Shown: piece after piece, positions 52,173 through 60,260 of the stretch
Layout: every line of letters starts with the position of its first letter
How positions within the stretch are numbered: the first letter of the stretch is position 1
Assembly (NCBI RefSeq): GCF_029382225.1
Contig: NZ_JARLTC010000009.1
Location: 1 to 64,000, forward strand
Source: Spongiactinospora sp. TRM90649
GTDB taxonomy: Bacteria > Actinomycetota > Actinomycetes > Streptosporangiales > Streptosporangiaceae
Length of the DNA stretch: 64,000 nt
Reading direction: 5' to 3'
Translations under genes and position numbers: made by a program
Notes under the pieces: model-generated
What the model was told of the DNA's origin: nothing
The model's input: the letters and a program-made list of their open reading frames with translations, nothing else
Database searches by the model: none

Positions 52173-53213
52173 TCAGCGGAAGAAGGCCAGCAGATCTTCG
52201 AGCAGCCGCGGGTAGCCGTACGCCTCGCGGAGCTTGTCCTGGATGCCGCCCACGATGCGCGCGTGGCGCTCGAAGTCCACGGTCATGCGGGTGAGCGCGG
52301 TGGCGGAATCGGAGCCCAGCCTCAGGTGCTCGACGGCGTCGCCGTACACGGAGGCCATGAACTCCGCCTCGGGCGGGACCACGGGAAGGCTTCCCGACGC
52401 AAGGGTCTCGAACAGCCGGGCGGTGAGCAGGCCCGTGCCGCCCACCAGGGCACTGACGAGGATCGGCGAGATCAGCGCTCGCCCCATCTCCTCGATGACG
52501 TTTCCGAAGGGAACGGGCGGATGGATCTCGACGCCCAGCCCCCTCAGCCTGCCGGGCTCGCTGAAGGTGATCTCCTCGAATCCCGGGCAGGTCTCGCCGT
52601 CCCACCAGCGGCCGCAGACCCGCAGCGACCGCAACGGCGGCTCCGCCCGCTTCGCCGCGGCCATGACCTCGGCCAGTGGCTGCCAGCGGTCCCAGTTGCT
52701 GCCGATGTACTGCAGGTCGTAGTCGATCTTTCGATCCGGATTCAACGGGTGTCGCGCCGGGGGCAGCCCGAAGCACTTGAAGAACTCCGCGCCGGGGGGC
52801 AGCGGTCCGGCCACCTTGGGCTGCAGGATCAGGTCGCTCAGCGTGGAGTAGAGCACCTGCCAGCTCTCGGCTGAGTATTTGCGCGACTCCACCTGGACGC
52901 CGTCGGCGATGCCCCAGTGCCCGTCGAAGTCGATGATCAGCCGCCGGTCCCTGGGGATCGAGCAGGCCAGCTCGATCTGCTCGGGGGACAGGAACTGCCT
53001 GGCCTCGAACATGAAGACCAGATGCGTGCACCAGCTCATGTCATGCTCCACCGGCAGGTGCCGCGGAACCTCGTCGTCCAGCCGCGACAGCGGCCCGCTG
53101 ATCCGGATGTCGCAGCCCGCCTCGTCGGCCGCGCGCACGTAGGCGGCCACGGTCTGGCTGAATCCCGCCTGCCAGTGGAAGTTCCCGGAGATCAGAATCC
53201 GCGGCCGAGTCAC
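52173..53213 (-). CDS. Glycosyltransferase (CgeB-like GT-B)
   Basis: 346 aa. N-terminus MTRPRILISGNFHWQAGFSQ with TVAAYVRAADEAG after it; C-terminal donor domain with TGLLTARLFETLASGSLPVV, typical of the spore-maturation CgeB/group 1 type. GTG start, coupled to a 36-aa ORF. Last gene of the long minus-strand run that begins with the PKS. A truncated copy of its 5' end is at 36796. Confidence 0.83.
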   Translation of the reverse strand: MTRPRILISGNFHWQAGFSQTVAAYVRAADEAGCDIRISGPLSRLDDEVPRHLPVEHDMSWCTHLVFMFEARQFLSPEQIELACSIPRDRRLIIDFDGHWGIADGVQVESRKYSAESWQVLYSTLSDLILQPKVAGPLPPGAEFFKCFGLPPARHPLNPDRKIDYDLQYIGSNWDRWQPLAEVMAAAKRAEPPLRSLRVCGRWWDGETCPGFEEITFSEPGRLRGLGVEIHPPVPFGNVIEEMGRALISPILVSALVGGTGLLTARLFETLASGSLPVVPPEAEFMASVYGDAVEHLRLGSDSATALTRMTVDFERHARIVGGIQDKLREAYGYPRLLEDLLAFFR

Positions 53214-53320
53214 CGTTTTCCCGCCTTCCGTACCCGCAGCGCACTTCTCCTGCGCTTCATGATGGGGAAGCGGCGAAGGAGCCGCCGCACCGCCTCCACG
53301 GTCTCGACCTGCACGGTCAT
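53210..53320 (-). CDS. Possible 36-aa bridging ORF
   Basis: ATG 53320 overlaps the antiporter stop (ATGA) and its own stop overlaps the glycosyltransferase GTG (GTGA). Very basic peptide (LLRRFPIMKRRRSALRVRKA). It spans the entire 103-bp gap between the two genes. Coupling device or small protein; no homology. Confidence 0.35.
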   Translation of the reverse strand: MTVQVETVEAVRRLLRRFPIMKRRRSALRVRKAGKR

Positions 53321-54615
53321 CGCCCGAGCTCGGCGCCCGCGCCCGTTACGGCCTCCCTCGGGGCTTCCCCGGCGGGGCCGTCCAGCGTCCCGGATTCATC
53401 GGAATTCCGCAACATGATGAGCGTCGGCCCGGTCAGCGCCGTCGTGACCAGTGCGACCAGGACCAGCACGGTGAAGCCGAGCTCGTTGATCAGGCCGTGC
53501 TGCAGACCGACGCTCGCGACCACGAGTTCGGTGACGCCCCGGCAGTTCATCAGCGTGCCCAGCACGAACGCGTCCCGTCTCGGCAGGCCGGCCAGCATCG
53601 CGCCCGCCATGGTGCCCGCGTACTTGGAGCCGATCGCCATGGCCACCACCAAGCAGAACAACCACGCCGCCGAGGCCTGCCCGAACAGCTCGGGCAACGA
53701 CATGCGCAGGCCGATGCCGGCGAAGAACAGGGGCAGCAGCACGACCATGGTGAACCCGTGGAACGAGGCGGTGAACCGCTCCAGGTGCGGCAGGTCGCGC
53801 GGCATGACCAGACCGAACAGGAAGGCTCCGATGGCCATGTGCATGCCGGCCATCTGGCTCAGCGCCGCGCAGATCATCAGGCCGGCGATGACGGCCGGCG
53901 CGAGTAGGTGCGTTCTCCCCGTCCCGCCGCCGCTCGCGCGGAAGAGCGTCCGCAGCAGCGGGCGGACCACCGCCACGAGGACGACGCCGAGCGCGACGGC
54001 CAGCACCAGCCCCAGCCAGCCGCCGCCGGCCGCCCCGACGCCGACCAGGATCAGCAGCAGCCCGGCCCAGGCGGCGCCGTCGCCGAGGGCCGCCGTGGTG
54101 AGGGCGAGGACGCCCAGCCGGGTGTGCTGGAGACCGTGCTCCACCAGGATGCGCCCCAGCACGGGCAGCGCCGTGATGGACAGCGCCAGCCCCAGGAACA
54201 GGACGAACGCCGGCTGGGGGACTCCTGCCCCCGCCAGGCGCTCACCGGTGGCGATCCCCAGGACGGCGCCCAGCGCGAAAGGGACGAGCAGCGCGCCGGC
54301 CACCAGCCGTGTGAGCAGGCCCCACCACCCGTCGCGCCGCTCGACGCGTAGCTCCGCACCGAGCAGGAACACGAAGAAGACGAGGCCGAGCTGGGCCATG
54401 AGGTCCACCGCCCGGATCACGTCGGGCGTGAAGACGGCCGCGTGCCCGTCAGGCCACAGCGCTCCCACCGCGGTGGGACCGATCAGCAGGCCGCCGGCGA
54501 TCTCGCCGACCACTCTCGGCTGGCGTAGCAGCCGGAGCACGCTGCCGGTGACATGCGCGCACAGCACGATGAGGCTGACCGCGATGAGAAACCGAGCCGC
54601 CGTGTCATAACTCAT
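53317..54615 (-). CDS. Kef-type cation/proton antiporter
   Basis: 432 aa membrane protein with about 12 hydrophobic helices: VVGEIAGGLLIGPTAVGALWP near the N-terminus, FFVFLLGAELRV, and MAIGAFLFGLVMPRDLPH. CPA2 family (monovalent cation:H+ exchange). No C-terminal TrkA domain. In an antibiotic cluster it may support export or tolerance to a polyanionic, ion-binding product; that is inference. Three bp downstream of the flavin reductase gene. Confidence 0.88.
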   Translation of the reverse strand: MSYDTAARFLIAVSLIVLCAHVTGSVLRLLRQPRVVGEIAGGLLIGPTAVGALWPDGHAAVFTPDVIRAVDLMAQLGLVFFVFLLGAELRVERRDGWWGLLTRLVAGALLVPFALGAVLGIATGERLAGAGVPQPAFVLFLGLALSITALPVLGRILVEHGLQHTRLGVLALTTAALGDGAAWAGLLLILVGVGAAGGGWLGLVLAVALGVVLVAVVRPLLRTLFRASGGGTGRTHLLAPAVIAGLMICAALSQMAGMHMAIGAFLFGLVMPRDLPHLERFTASFHGFTMVVLLPLFFAGIGLRMSLPELFGQASAAWLFCLVVAMAIGSKYAGTMAGAMLAGLPRRDAFVLGTLMNCRGVTELVVASVGLQHGLINELGFTVLVLVALVTTALTGPTLIMLRNSDESGTLDGPAGEAPREAVTGAGAELGR

Positions 54616-54618
54616 GCC

Positions 54619-55128
54619 TTAGGACACCCTCCACGCCGTAAACCTGCGCAGACCGACCAAGAGCGGCACGTCGTCGCGTTGCTCGACCTCGTGGACCTCG
54701 CCCAGCACCAGCGCGTGGTCGCCGATCGAGATCTCCTGACGTACCTCGCACCCCGCGAGCGCGAACGCGTCCTTCACCAGCCACGGCTGCCCGTGCTTGG
54801 GCGACGGCCGCCATTCCACCTGGGCGAACCGATCCGGCACGTCGCGCGAGAAGATGTCGGCCACGTGCCGGGATTGGGCGTGCAGCAGGTTCACCGCGAA
54901 GTACCCGCTCTCCCTGACGGCCGCGAGGGTTCCGCTGGCCTCGCCCAGGCAGACCAGCAGCGTCGCCGGATCGAGGGTGACGCTGGACAGCGCGGTGCAG
55001 GTCATGCCATGTGCCCGCCCCGCGGCGTCGAAGGAGGTGACCACGGCGACCCCCGTGGGAAAGGCGCTCATGAAGTTGCAATAGTCCGTGGGAGACACGG
55101 GGACGTTGACATCCGAGCGTCCTGTCAT
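54619..55128 (-). CDS. Flavin reductase (HpaC-like)
   Basis: 169 aa. FMSAFPTGVAVVTSFDAAGRAHGMTCTALSSVTLDPATLLVCL is the FMN-binding split-barrel signature, and GDHALVLGEV the closing strand. Uses NAD(P)H to make free FADH2/FMNH2 for two-component oxygenases. Likely partners: the halogenase at 40968 and the nitrososynthase-like enzyme at 38392. ATG 55128 with AAGGAAGGA. Confidence 0.92.
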   Translation of the reverse strand: MTGRSDVNVPVSPTDYCNFMSAFPTGVAVVTSFDAAGRAHGMTCTALSSVTLDPATLLVCLGEASGTLAAVRESGYFAVNLLHAQSRHVADIFSRDVPDRFAQVEWRPSPKHGQPWLVKDAFALAGCEVRQEISIGDHALVLGEVHEVEQRDDVPLLVGLRRFTAWRVS

Positions 55129-55176
55129 GTCCTTCCTTTCCGGAGGGGTCCGCTGGGAGGGTGCCGACGGGTGCGA

Positions 55177-56133
55177 TCACCCCTGCGGATACGCGGTGGC
55201 CCACCAGCCGAAGGTCCGCCGTAATCCCTCCGAAACGGATATCTCTGGCTTCCAGCCGAGGACTGCCCGGGCCATCTCGATGTCGGGACAACGCCGGTTC
55301 GGCTCGTCCATCGGCAACTGCTGGGAGACCGTGCGGAGCTCGACCCCGGCCTCACCGGCGATCAGCTCGGCGATCTCCCGCACGGTGAGCTCCTGGGTGG
55401 CGCCGATGTTCACCGGCCCGGGCGCCGTGCTGCGCATCAGGGCGAGCAGGCCCCTGACCGTGTCGTCCACGTAGCACAGGGATCTGGTCTGGTCGCCGGA
55501 GCCGTTGATGGTCAGCGGCTCGCCGGCCAGGGCCTGGTCGATGAAGGTCGGCACGACGCGGCCGTCGTTGCGGCGCATCCTCGGCCCGAAGCTGTTGAAC
55601 AGCCGGGCGATGGCCGTGTCGACGCCGAGCGTCCGCCGGTAGGCCGCCGTCAGCGCCTCCGCGTAGCGCTTGGACTCGTCGTACACCGCTCGCGGGCCGA
55701 CCGGGTTCACGTTGCCCCAGTAGGACTCTGGCTGGGGGTGCTGGCTGGGATCGCCGTACACCTCCGAAGTGGAGGCGAGGAGGAAGCGCGCCTGGTGCGC
55801 GGCGGCCACCCGCAGCGCGTTCTCCGTTCCCGCCGAACCCACCCGAAGCGTCTCCAGCGGCATGCGCAGGTAGTCGAGCGGCGAGGCCGGCGAGGCCAGG
55901 TGGACGACGTAGTCGACCGGCTCGTCCACGCTGAACGGCTCGGTCACGTCGTGGCGGATCAGGCGCAGGCGCGGCGACTGCTCCAGGGCCGCCAGGTTGT
56001 CCGGCTCGCCGGTACACATGTTGTCCACACAGATCACGGAGCAGCCCTGCGCGACGAGTGCCTCGCACAGGTGGGAACCGATGAAGCCGGCCCCGCCCGT
56101 GACGACCGCGCGGGCGCCTTGCAGGCTTTTCAT
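55177..56133 (-). CDS. UDP-glucuronate decarboxylase (UDP-xylose synthase)
   Basis: 318 aa extended SDR. VVTGGAGFIGSHLCEAL for NAD, VHLASPASPLDYLRMPLETL, the YDESKRYAEAL catalytic block (close to the family YDEAKR), and GSGDQTRSLCYVDDTVRGL: together diagnostic of UXS. Converts UDP-glucuronate to UDP-xylose, the precursor of the pentose unit of orthosomycins; avilamycin AviE2 is the known equivalent. ATG 56133 is coupled to the stop of the GT1 remnant (ATGA). Ribosome-binding site weak. Confidence 0.9.
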   Translation of the reverse strand: MKSLQGARAVVTGGAGFIGSHLCEALVAQGCSVICVDNMCTGEPDNLAALEQSPRLRLIRHDVTEPFSVDEPVDYVVHLASPASPLDYLRMPLETLRVGSAGTENALRVAAAHQARFLLASTSEVYGDPSQHPQPESYWGNVNPVGPRAVYDESKRYAEALTAAYRRTLGVDTAIARLFNSFGPRMRRNDGRVVPTFIDQALAGEPLTINGSGDQTRSLCYVDDTVRGLLALMRSTAPGPVNIGATQELTVREIAELIAGEAGVELRTVSQQLPMDEPNRRCPDIEMARAVLGWKPEISVSEGLRRTFGWWATAYPQG

Positions 56134-56342
56134 CGGTCCGCCAAGAGCTCGTCGAAGTCCTCGTCGGTCGGCGTGGCTGTCGGGACGGCTGTCGGGGCGC
56201 CGGCGATGGAGTCGCACATCTCCTCGGCCCTCCTGCGGTGACGCTGACCGACCTCGTGCCCGGCCACGCGCGGGGCCCGAGCCGGCGGCACCCTGCGCAC
56301 GTAGTGACCGGTCCGGTCGGACGCGGTTGACAGAACCCTCAT
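56130..56342 (-). pseudogene. Collapsed GT1 glycosyltransferase gene (70 codons left)
   Basis: Starts with a good AGGAAGGA site and MRVLSTASDRTGHYVRRVPP, clearly related to the GT1 at 46590 (MRILFTVSNWAGHYMCMIPL), but with F-to-S, W-to-R and M-to-R type changes at conserved places. After ~38 residues it jumps to a tail ending DFDELLADR, similar to the GT1 C-terminus (ADVADLVADR). About 350 codons are gone in frame. It still overlaps the UXS start as ATGA, perhaps kept for translational coupling. Confidence 0.7.
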
Positions 56343-56377
56343 GAGATCCTTCCTGGCGGAGTTCGGCGGCATGACGT

Positions 56378-56789
56378 TCAGGACGGAATGGGCATCTCCG
56401 GGTCCGCGAACTCGATCACGATGGTCCTGCGCCACTTCTCGCTCGGGTTCGGTCCCGATCCGTGTACCAGGCGTACGTCGTGGACGACGATGTCTCCTTC
56501 CTTGACGGCGATGTGCGCCCTGGGACCGTCGTCGCGCACCGACGCCACGTCGGCGTCGTCCAGCAGGTGTGATCCGGCACCCCCTCCAGACACCCGTTCT
56601 CCGGGCTGGCCGCGTCCAGGCAGACGCTCAGGTCGCAGACCTTGGCGGCCCGACGGTCAGGCGGCACGAGCGCGAAGACCGTGGGCGCAGCGGGGTCACG
56701 TCGTCCTCGAAGGCGGGCCCGACGCGGACGAAGCCGTCCTCGCGAAACCGCGTGACCTTCTCGCGGAAGTCCCGCGTTACCCGGCTCAC
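56378..56789 (-). pseudogene. Decayed PhyH dioxygenase gene
   Basis: GTG 56789 overlaps the methyltransferase stop (GTGA). The first segment (FREDGFVRVGPAFEDDV) and last segment (GDIVVHDVRLVHGSGPNPSE, then WRRTIVIEFADP) closely match the intact gene at 31920. Between them ~80 codons are missing after FEDDV, a second gap removes the HxD iron motif (VPWHRDRPH in the intact copy), and two frame changes occur. Three frames must be joined to follow the homology. It cannot encode an active oxygenase. Confidence 0.88.
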
Positions 56790-57496
56790 CGGACCGCTTG
56801 CTTCCTGCACGCGGCGACGATGTCGCATACCTCCGCCGACACCCGCTCGTGCAGGACCTCGACCTCGGTGAAGCCCGCGTTCTTCAACGCCGCGAAGAGC
56901 GACGGGCGATCCAGCCATCGCACGTCCACGCTGAGCCCGCGGGCCTGGGGTTCGGGATGTCCCTCACGGACGTTCTTGACCGCGTACCCGCCCAGCGCGT
57001 CCAGCCCTTCGGAGGTGCCCCAATAGTGGGTCGAGAGGTACAGGCCGCCGGCGACGCTCGCGATGTTCTCCAGCAGAGTCCACGGTTCCCGGACGTGGTA
57101 CATCAGCCCCGCGCACAGCACCACGTCGAACGCGCCGAGCTCGGCGAAGTCGAGGCGTTCGACGTCGGCGAGCCGGAGCTCCACGTTGGTCAGCCCGAAG
57201 ACCTCCACCACGAGCTCGGCGCGGCTCAGGTTCTCCTGGCGCCCCTCCATCGCCAGGACGGAGGTGCCCGGGCGCCGTGCCAGCGCGACGGTGTCGGCCC
57301 CTTCCAGCGCGCCGAGCTCGAGAATTCTGCCGGCCTCGGGAAAAGCGGCGAAGAAGGCCTCGGCCCGCCGCTCCGGGTCCTGGCTCAGCAGATAGTCGTG
57401 GGAAGATCCTTCGGCATAACGCACCCCGCCGTATTCAAACCCATTGACCCATGGCTCCAGCTCGCGCACACGGCGCTGAATTTCCTCGGCGTCCAT
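56786..57496 (-). CDS. Class I SAM-dependent methyltransferase
   Basis: 236 aa. SAM motif RILELGALEGADTVALARR, acidic loop LAMEGRQENL, then FDVVLCAGLMYHVREPWTLLENIA. N-terminus ELEPWVNGFEYGGVRYAEG is typical of small-molecule methyltransferases in sugar clusters. AAGGA precedes ATG 57496. Eight bp after the epimerase gene. Target unknown. Confidence 0.83.
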   Translation of the reverse strand: MDAEEIQRRVRELEPWVNGFEYGGVRYAEGSSHDYLLSQDPERRAEAFFAAFPEAGRILELGALEGADTVALARRPGTSVLAMEGRQENLSRAELVVEVFGLTNVELRLADVERLDFAELGAFDVVLCAGLMYHVREPWTLLENIASVAGGLYLSTHYWGTSEGLDALGGYAVKNVREGHPEPQARGLSVDVRWLDRPSLFAALKNAGFTEVEVLHERVSAEVCDIVAACRKQAVR

Positions 57497-57504
57497 CACA
57501 ATCC

Positions 57505-58551
57505 TTATCGGTTCGCCCGGTGCAGAGTGCCGGCGTCTTCCAGTCTTTTCTCTACCAGCCGCGCCCATTCCGGAACCTGGTCGCCGTCGATTTCCAGGGC
57601 GAACGACGACCGCAGTTCCGCCGGGCCGACGGATGCCGCCCACTTCGCGGTCCGCGCCAGCCCTTCGGCCAAAGGCGTGTCCGCCCAGTCTCCGAAGATG
57701 GAGCGCGCCTCTTCCGTGGCGGTGTAGGCCACCGTCACCTCGTCCCTGGACGGCAGGTGGGTGATGGGATGCTCGGGCACCCCGGCGGCCGACCGCACGG
57801 CCAGCGCCAGCTCCAGCACGGTGTTCGTGCTCGCCGATCCCACGTTGAGCGCCCGTCCCCAGGCGCCCTCGGTCTCGGGGACCCGGCTCACCACGTCCAC
57901 CACGTCCCCGATGTAGGTGAAGGCCCGTACCTGGCCGCCGTCGCCGTACACCGTGATCGGCTCGCCGCGCATGATCTGGTTGAAGAAGATGGCGACCGCG
58001 TTGCGGTAGGGGTCGCGCATGTTCTGCCACTCGCCGTACACGTTGTGCATGCGGAAGGCGGTGAACGGCAGCCCCTGCATCCGCATCGTGACCTCGAGCT
58101 CGCGCTCGATGACGTGCTTGGCGATGCCGTAGCTGTCCACCGGGACCGGGAACGAGGACTCCCGCATGGGGGTCTGGCCATGGCCGTACACCGCCACCGA
58201 CGAAGCGAAGCAGAAGAACGACACCCCCGTCTGCAGCGCGGCGTTGATCAGGGTGATGCTGCCCATCACGTTCGTTCCGTAGTTGAGGCTCTTCACCGAG
58301 TGGCTGATCGCCTCGGCGGCGAACGCGGCGAAGTGAAACACCCGGTCGAAGCGGCGCTCGTGGAACAGGGCGTCTACCAGGGCGGTGTCGGTCACGGAAC
58401 CCACGACCAGCTCCGCCCCCGCGGGGACGCGGCTCTCGCTGCCCCCGCTGAGATCGTCGAGAACGGTGACCGCGTGCCCATTCGCGAGCAGGCGCTCAGC
58501 CAGGTGGGAGCCGATGAAACCGGCTCCACCGGTCACCAGACAGTTGGTCAT
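57505..58551 (-). CDS. NAD-dependent NDP-sugar epimerase (GalE-like)
   Basis: 348 aa extended SDR. CLVTGGAGFIGSHLAERLLANG for NAD; FHFAAFAAEAISHSV; catalytic SSVAVYG and YGIAK (YxxxK). Closest in style to UDP-glucose/UDP-glucuronate 4-epimerases, so it may supply a galacto-configured or hexose unit. AGGAG precedes ATG 58551. It directly follows the collapsed 4,6-dehydratase gene. Confidence 0.85.
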   Translation of the reverse strand: MTNCLVTGGAGFIGSHLAERLLANGHAVTVLDDLSGGSESRVPAGAELVVGSVTDTALVDALFHERRFDRVFHFAAFAAEAISHSVKSLNYGTNVMGSITLINAALQTGVSFFCFASSVAVYGHGQTPMRESSFPVPVDSYGIAKHVIERELEVTMRMQGLPFTAFRMHNVYGEWQNMRDPYRNAVAIFFNQIMRGEPITVYGDGGQVRAFTYIGDVVDVVSRVPETEGAWGRALNVGSASTNTVLELALAVRSAAGVPEHPITHLPSRDEVTVAYTATEEARSIFGDWADTPLAEGLARTAKWAASVGPAELRSSFALEIDGDQVPEWARLVEKRLEDAGTLHRANR

Positions 58552-58565
58552 CCAGTCTCCTCGGG

Positions 58566-58975
58566 TTACGCGACGGCGCGCGGTCGCTTGAGCGGTTCCC
58601 ACGAGTCGCGGTTGGCTTCGTACCAGCGGACGGTCTCGCGCAGGCCGTGGTGATGCTGACCGGCAGCACGTTGGTGCGCACGAACGCGGAGGAGTCGGCG
58701 ATCGACCTGTCGACGTGCGATTCGGCGGCGAAGTTGATCACCACGTCGTGGCCGGGCACGAGATCGGCGAGCAGGTCCTCATCGCAGATGTCGCCCTGCA
58801 CGAAGACCAGCCGCTCCTTGACCGGTTCCAGGTTGGCCCGGTCGCCGGCGTAGGTCAGCCGGTCGAGGACCGTCACGTCGGCCTCGCGCCAGGCCGGGTA
58901 GGCACCGGACAACAGCGCGCGGACGTAGTTCGAGCCCACGAAACCGGCACCGCCGGTGACGAGAACACGGGGCAT
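58566..58975 (-). pseudogene. rmlB: dTDP-glucose 4,6-dehydratase gene with internal deletion
   Basis: The first ~104 codons are a clean RmlB N-terminus (RVLVTGGAGFVGSNYVRALL, TYAGDRANL, FAAESHVDRSIADSSAFVRTNV). The sequence then jumps, out of frame, to the last ~28 codons (HHGLRETVRWYEANRDSW and RPRAVA, stop at 58566). Roughly 190-200 codons are gone, including the YxxxK catalytic pair. Its start overlaps the rmlA stop. In avilamycin the order PKS-aviD-aviE is the same, so this is the expected RmlB position. The cluster must use another copy. Confidence 0.88.
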
Positions 58976-60045
58976 CAGCGGCCTACCTGCACGTTGTTGT
59001 GGTCGCCCAAGATGAACCTGTGGGTCTTGGAGACGTCCTGGGTGGCGACCACCCGCGTTTTCCTGCCGATAAGCGACTGCTCCAGGCGGGCGACGCTCTC
59101 GATGTGGGCGCCGCGCAGCACGATCGAGTGCTCGATCTCGCTGTCGATCACCACGCAGTCTCGGTCGATGGAGGTGAACGGCCCCACGAAGGAGCCGCGG
59201 ACCACCGATCCGGCGCCGAGGACGACCGGACCGACGATCTTGGAGTCGGCGACGACGGCGCCCTCTTCCACCACGACATGGCCGATCAGCTCGCTGACCG
59301 CGTCCACCTCACCCGCCACCGCGGGCTCGATGCCCTCCAGGACGAACCTGTTCACCGCGAGGATGTCGTGGACGCTGCCGGCATCGCGCCAGTAACCCGA
59401 GGTCACCATGGGATCGACCCGGTGGCCGTGATCGATCAGCCATTGGATCGCGTCGGTGATCTCCAGCTCGTTCCGCCGGGACGGCTCGATGTCCAGGACC
59501 GCCTGGTGCACGGTCGAGTCGAAGGCGTAGACGCCGATGAGGACCAGGTCGCCCTTGGGATGCTGAGGCTTCTCCTCGACGCCGACGATGGCGCCGTCCT
59601 CCCCCAGCTCCGCCACCCCGAACGCCTGCGGGTCGGTCACCTTCGTCAGCATGACCTGCGCCTGCGGGCCCTCGCGGCGGAAGCGGTCCACGAAATCGCT
59701 GATGCCGCCGACGACGAAGTTGTCGCCCAGGTACATGACGAAGTCGTCATCCCCCAGGTAGTCGCGTGAGATGATCACGGCGTGCGCCAGCCCGCGCGGC
59801 TCCTGCTGGAAGATGTAGGTCACCTCCAGCCCGAACTCCGAGCCGTCGCCGACCGCCGCCTCGATCTCCTTCGCGGTGGTGTCGCCGACGACGATTCCCA
59901 CCTCGCGGATGCCCGCATCGCGGATCGATTCGAGACCGTAAAACAGCACGGGCTTGTTGGCGATGGGAAGAAGTTGCTTGGCGAATGTGTGCGTGATCGG
60001 ACGTAAGCGTGAGCCGATTCCGCCCGCCAGTACAAGCGCCTTCAC
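58975..60045 (-). CDS. rmlA: Glucose-1-phosphate thymidylyltransferase, long form
   Basis: 356 aa, longer than RmlA of enteric bacteria (~293 aa) because of a C-terminal left-handed beta-helix (GHVVVEEGAVVADSKIVGPVVLGAGSVV). N-terminal LAGGIGSRLRPITHTFAKQLLPIANKPV is the nucleotide-binding signature, and MYLGDNFV the metal site. Makes dTDP-glucose, the start of all dTDP-deoxysugars here. Same long type as StrD and AviD. GTG start, coupled to a small upstream ORF. Confidence 0.93.
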   Translation of the reverse strand: MKALVLAGGIGSRLRPITHTFAKQLLPIANKPVLFYGLESIRDAGIREVGIVVGDTTAKEIEAAVGDGSEFGLEVTYIFQQEPRGLAHAVIISRDYLGDDDFVMYLGDNFVVGGISDFVDRFRREGPQAQVMLTKVTDPQAFGVAELGEDGAIVGVEEKPQHPKGDLVLIGVYAFDSTVHQAVLDIEPSRRNELEITDAIQWLIDHGHRVDPMVTSGYWRDAGSVHDILAVNRFVLEGIEPAVAGEVDAVSELIGHVVVEEGAVVADSKIVGPVVLGAGSVVRGSFVGPFTSIDRDCVVIDSEIEHSIVLRGAHIESVARLEQSLIGRKTRVVATQDVSKTHRFILGDHNNVQVGR

Positions 60046-60149
60046 GAGTCGGCTCTCGCGGACAGGCCGACGGGGGCAGGCTGTTTCACGGAGACTCCAG
60101 TGGTGTCGGCGATCCGGATTCTTCGCAAAGCTACCAAAGTCAGATTCAT
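60042..60149 (-). CDS. Possible 35-aa leader ORF of rmlA (MNL type)
   Basis: ATG 60149 after AGGGAA; encodes MNLTLVALRRIRIADTTGVS and 15 more residues. Its stop overlaps the rmlA GTG (GTGA). Start region and first codons resemble the 20-aa ORF at 46435 (MNLxxVxxRR). rmlA itself has almost no ribosome-binding site, so translation through this ORF could be what starts it. Confidence 0.35.
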   Translation of the reverse strand: MNLTLVALRRIRIADTTGVSVKQPAPVGLSARADS

Positions 60150-60151
60150 AA

Positions 60152-60179
60152 TTTCCCTAATATTATCTCCGGTCCGACA
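60152..60179 (-). promoter_or_regulatory. AT-rich promoter-like element of rmlA
   Basis: On the minus strand CCGGAGATAATATTAGGGAA; GATAAT is a reasonable -10 box. The same CCCTAAT-N7-CCGGTCYGA arrangement is at 35938. It lies in the 215-bp gap between the PKS stop and rmlA, the most AT-rich stretch of the right half. Confidence 0.45.
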
Positions 60180-60260
60180 GGAAGATCTGGACGTCGCCGG
60201 TTTCACCGCCTTCCGAATAACCAAAAGAGCTTATCTTTGGGAAAGAACCTTCTGCTGCCG

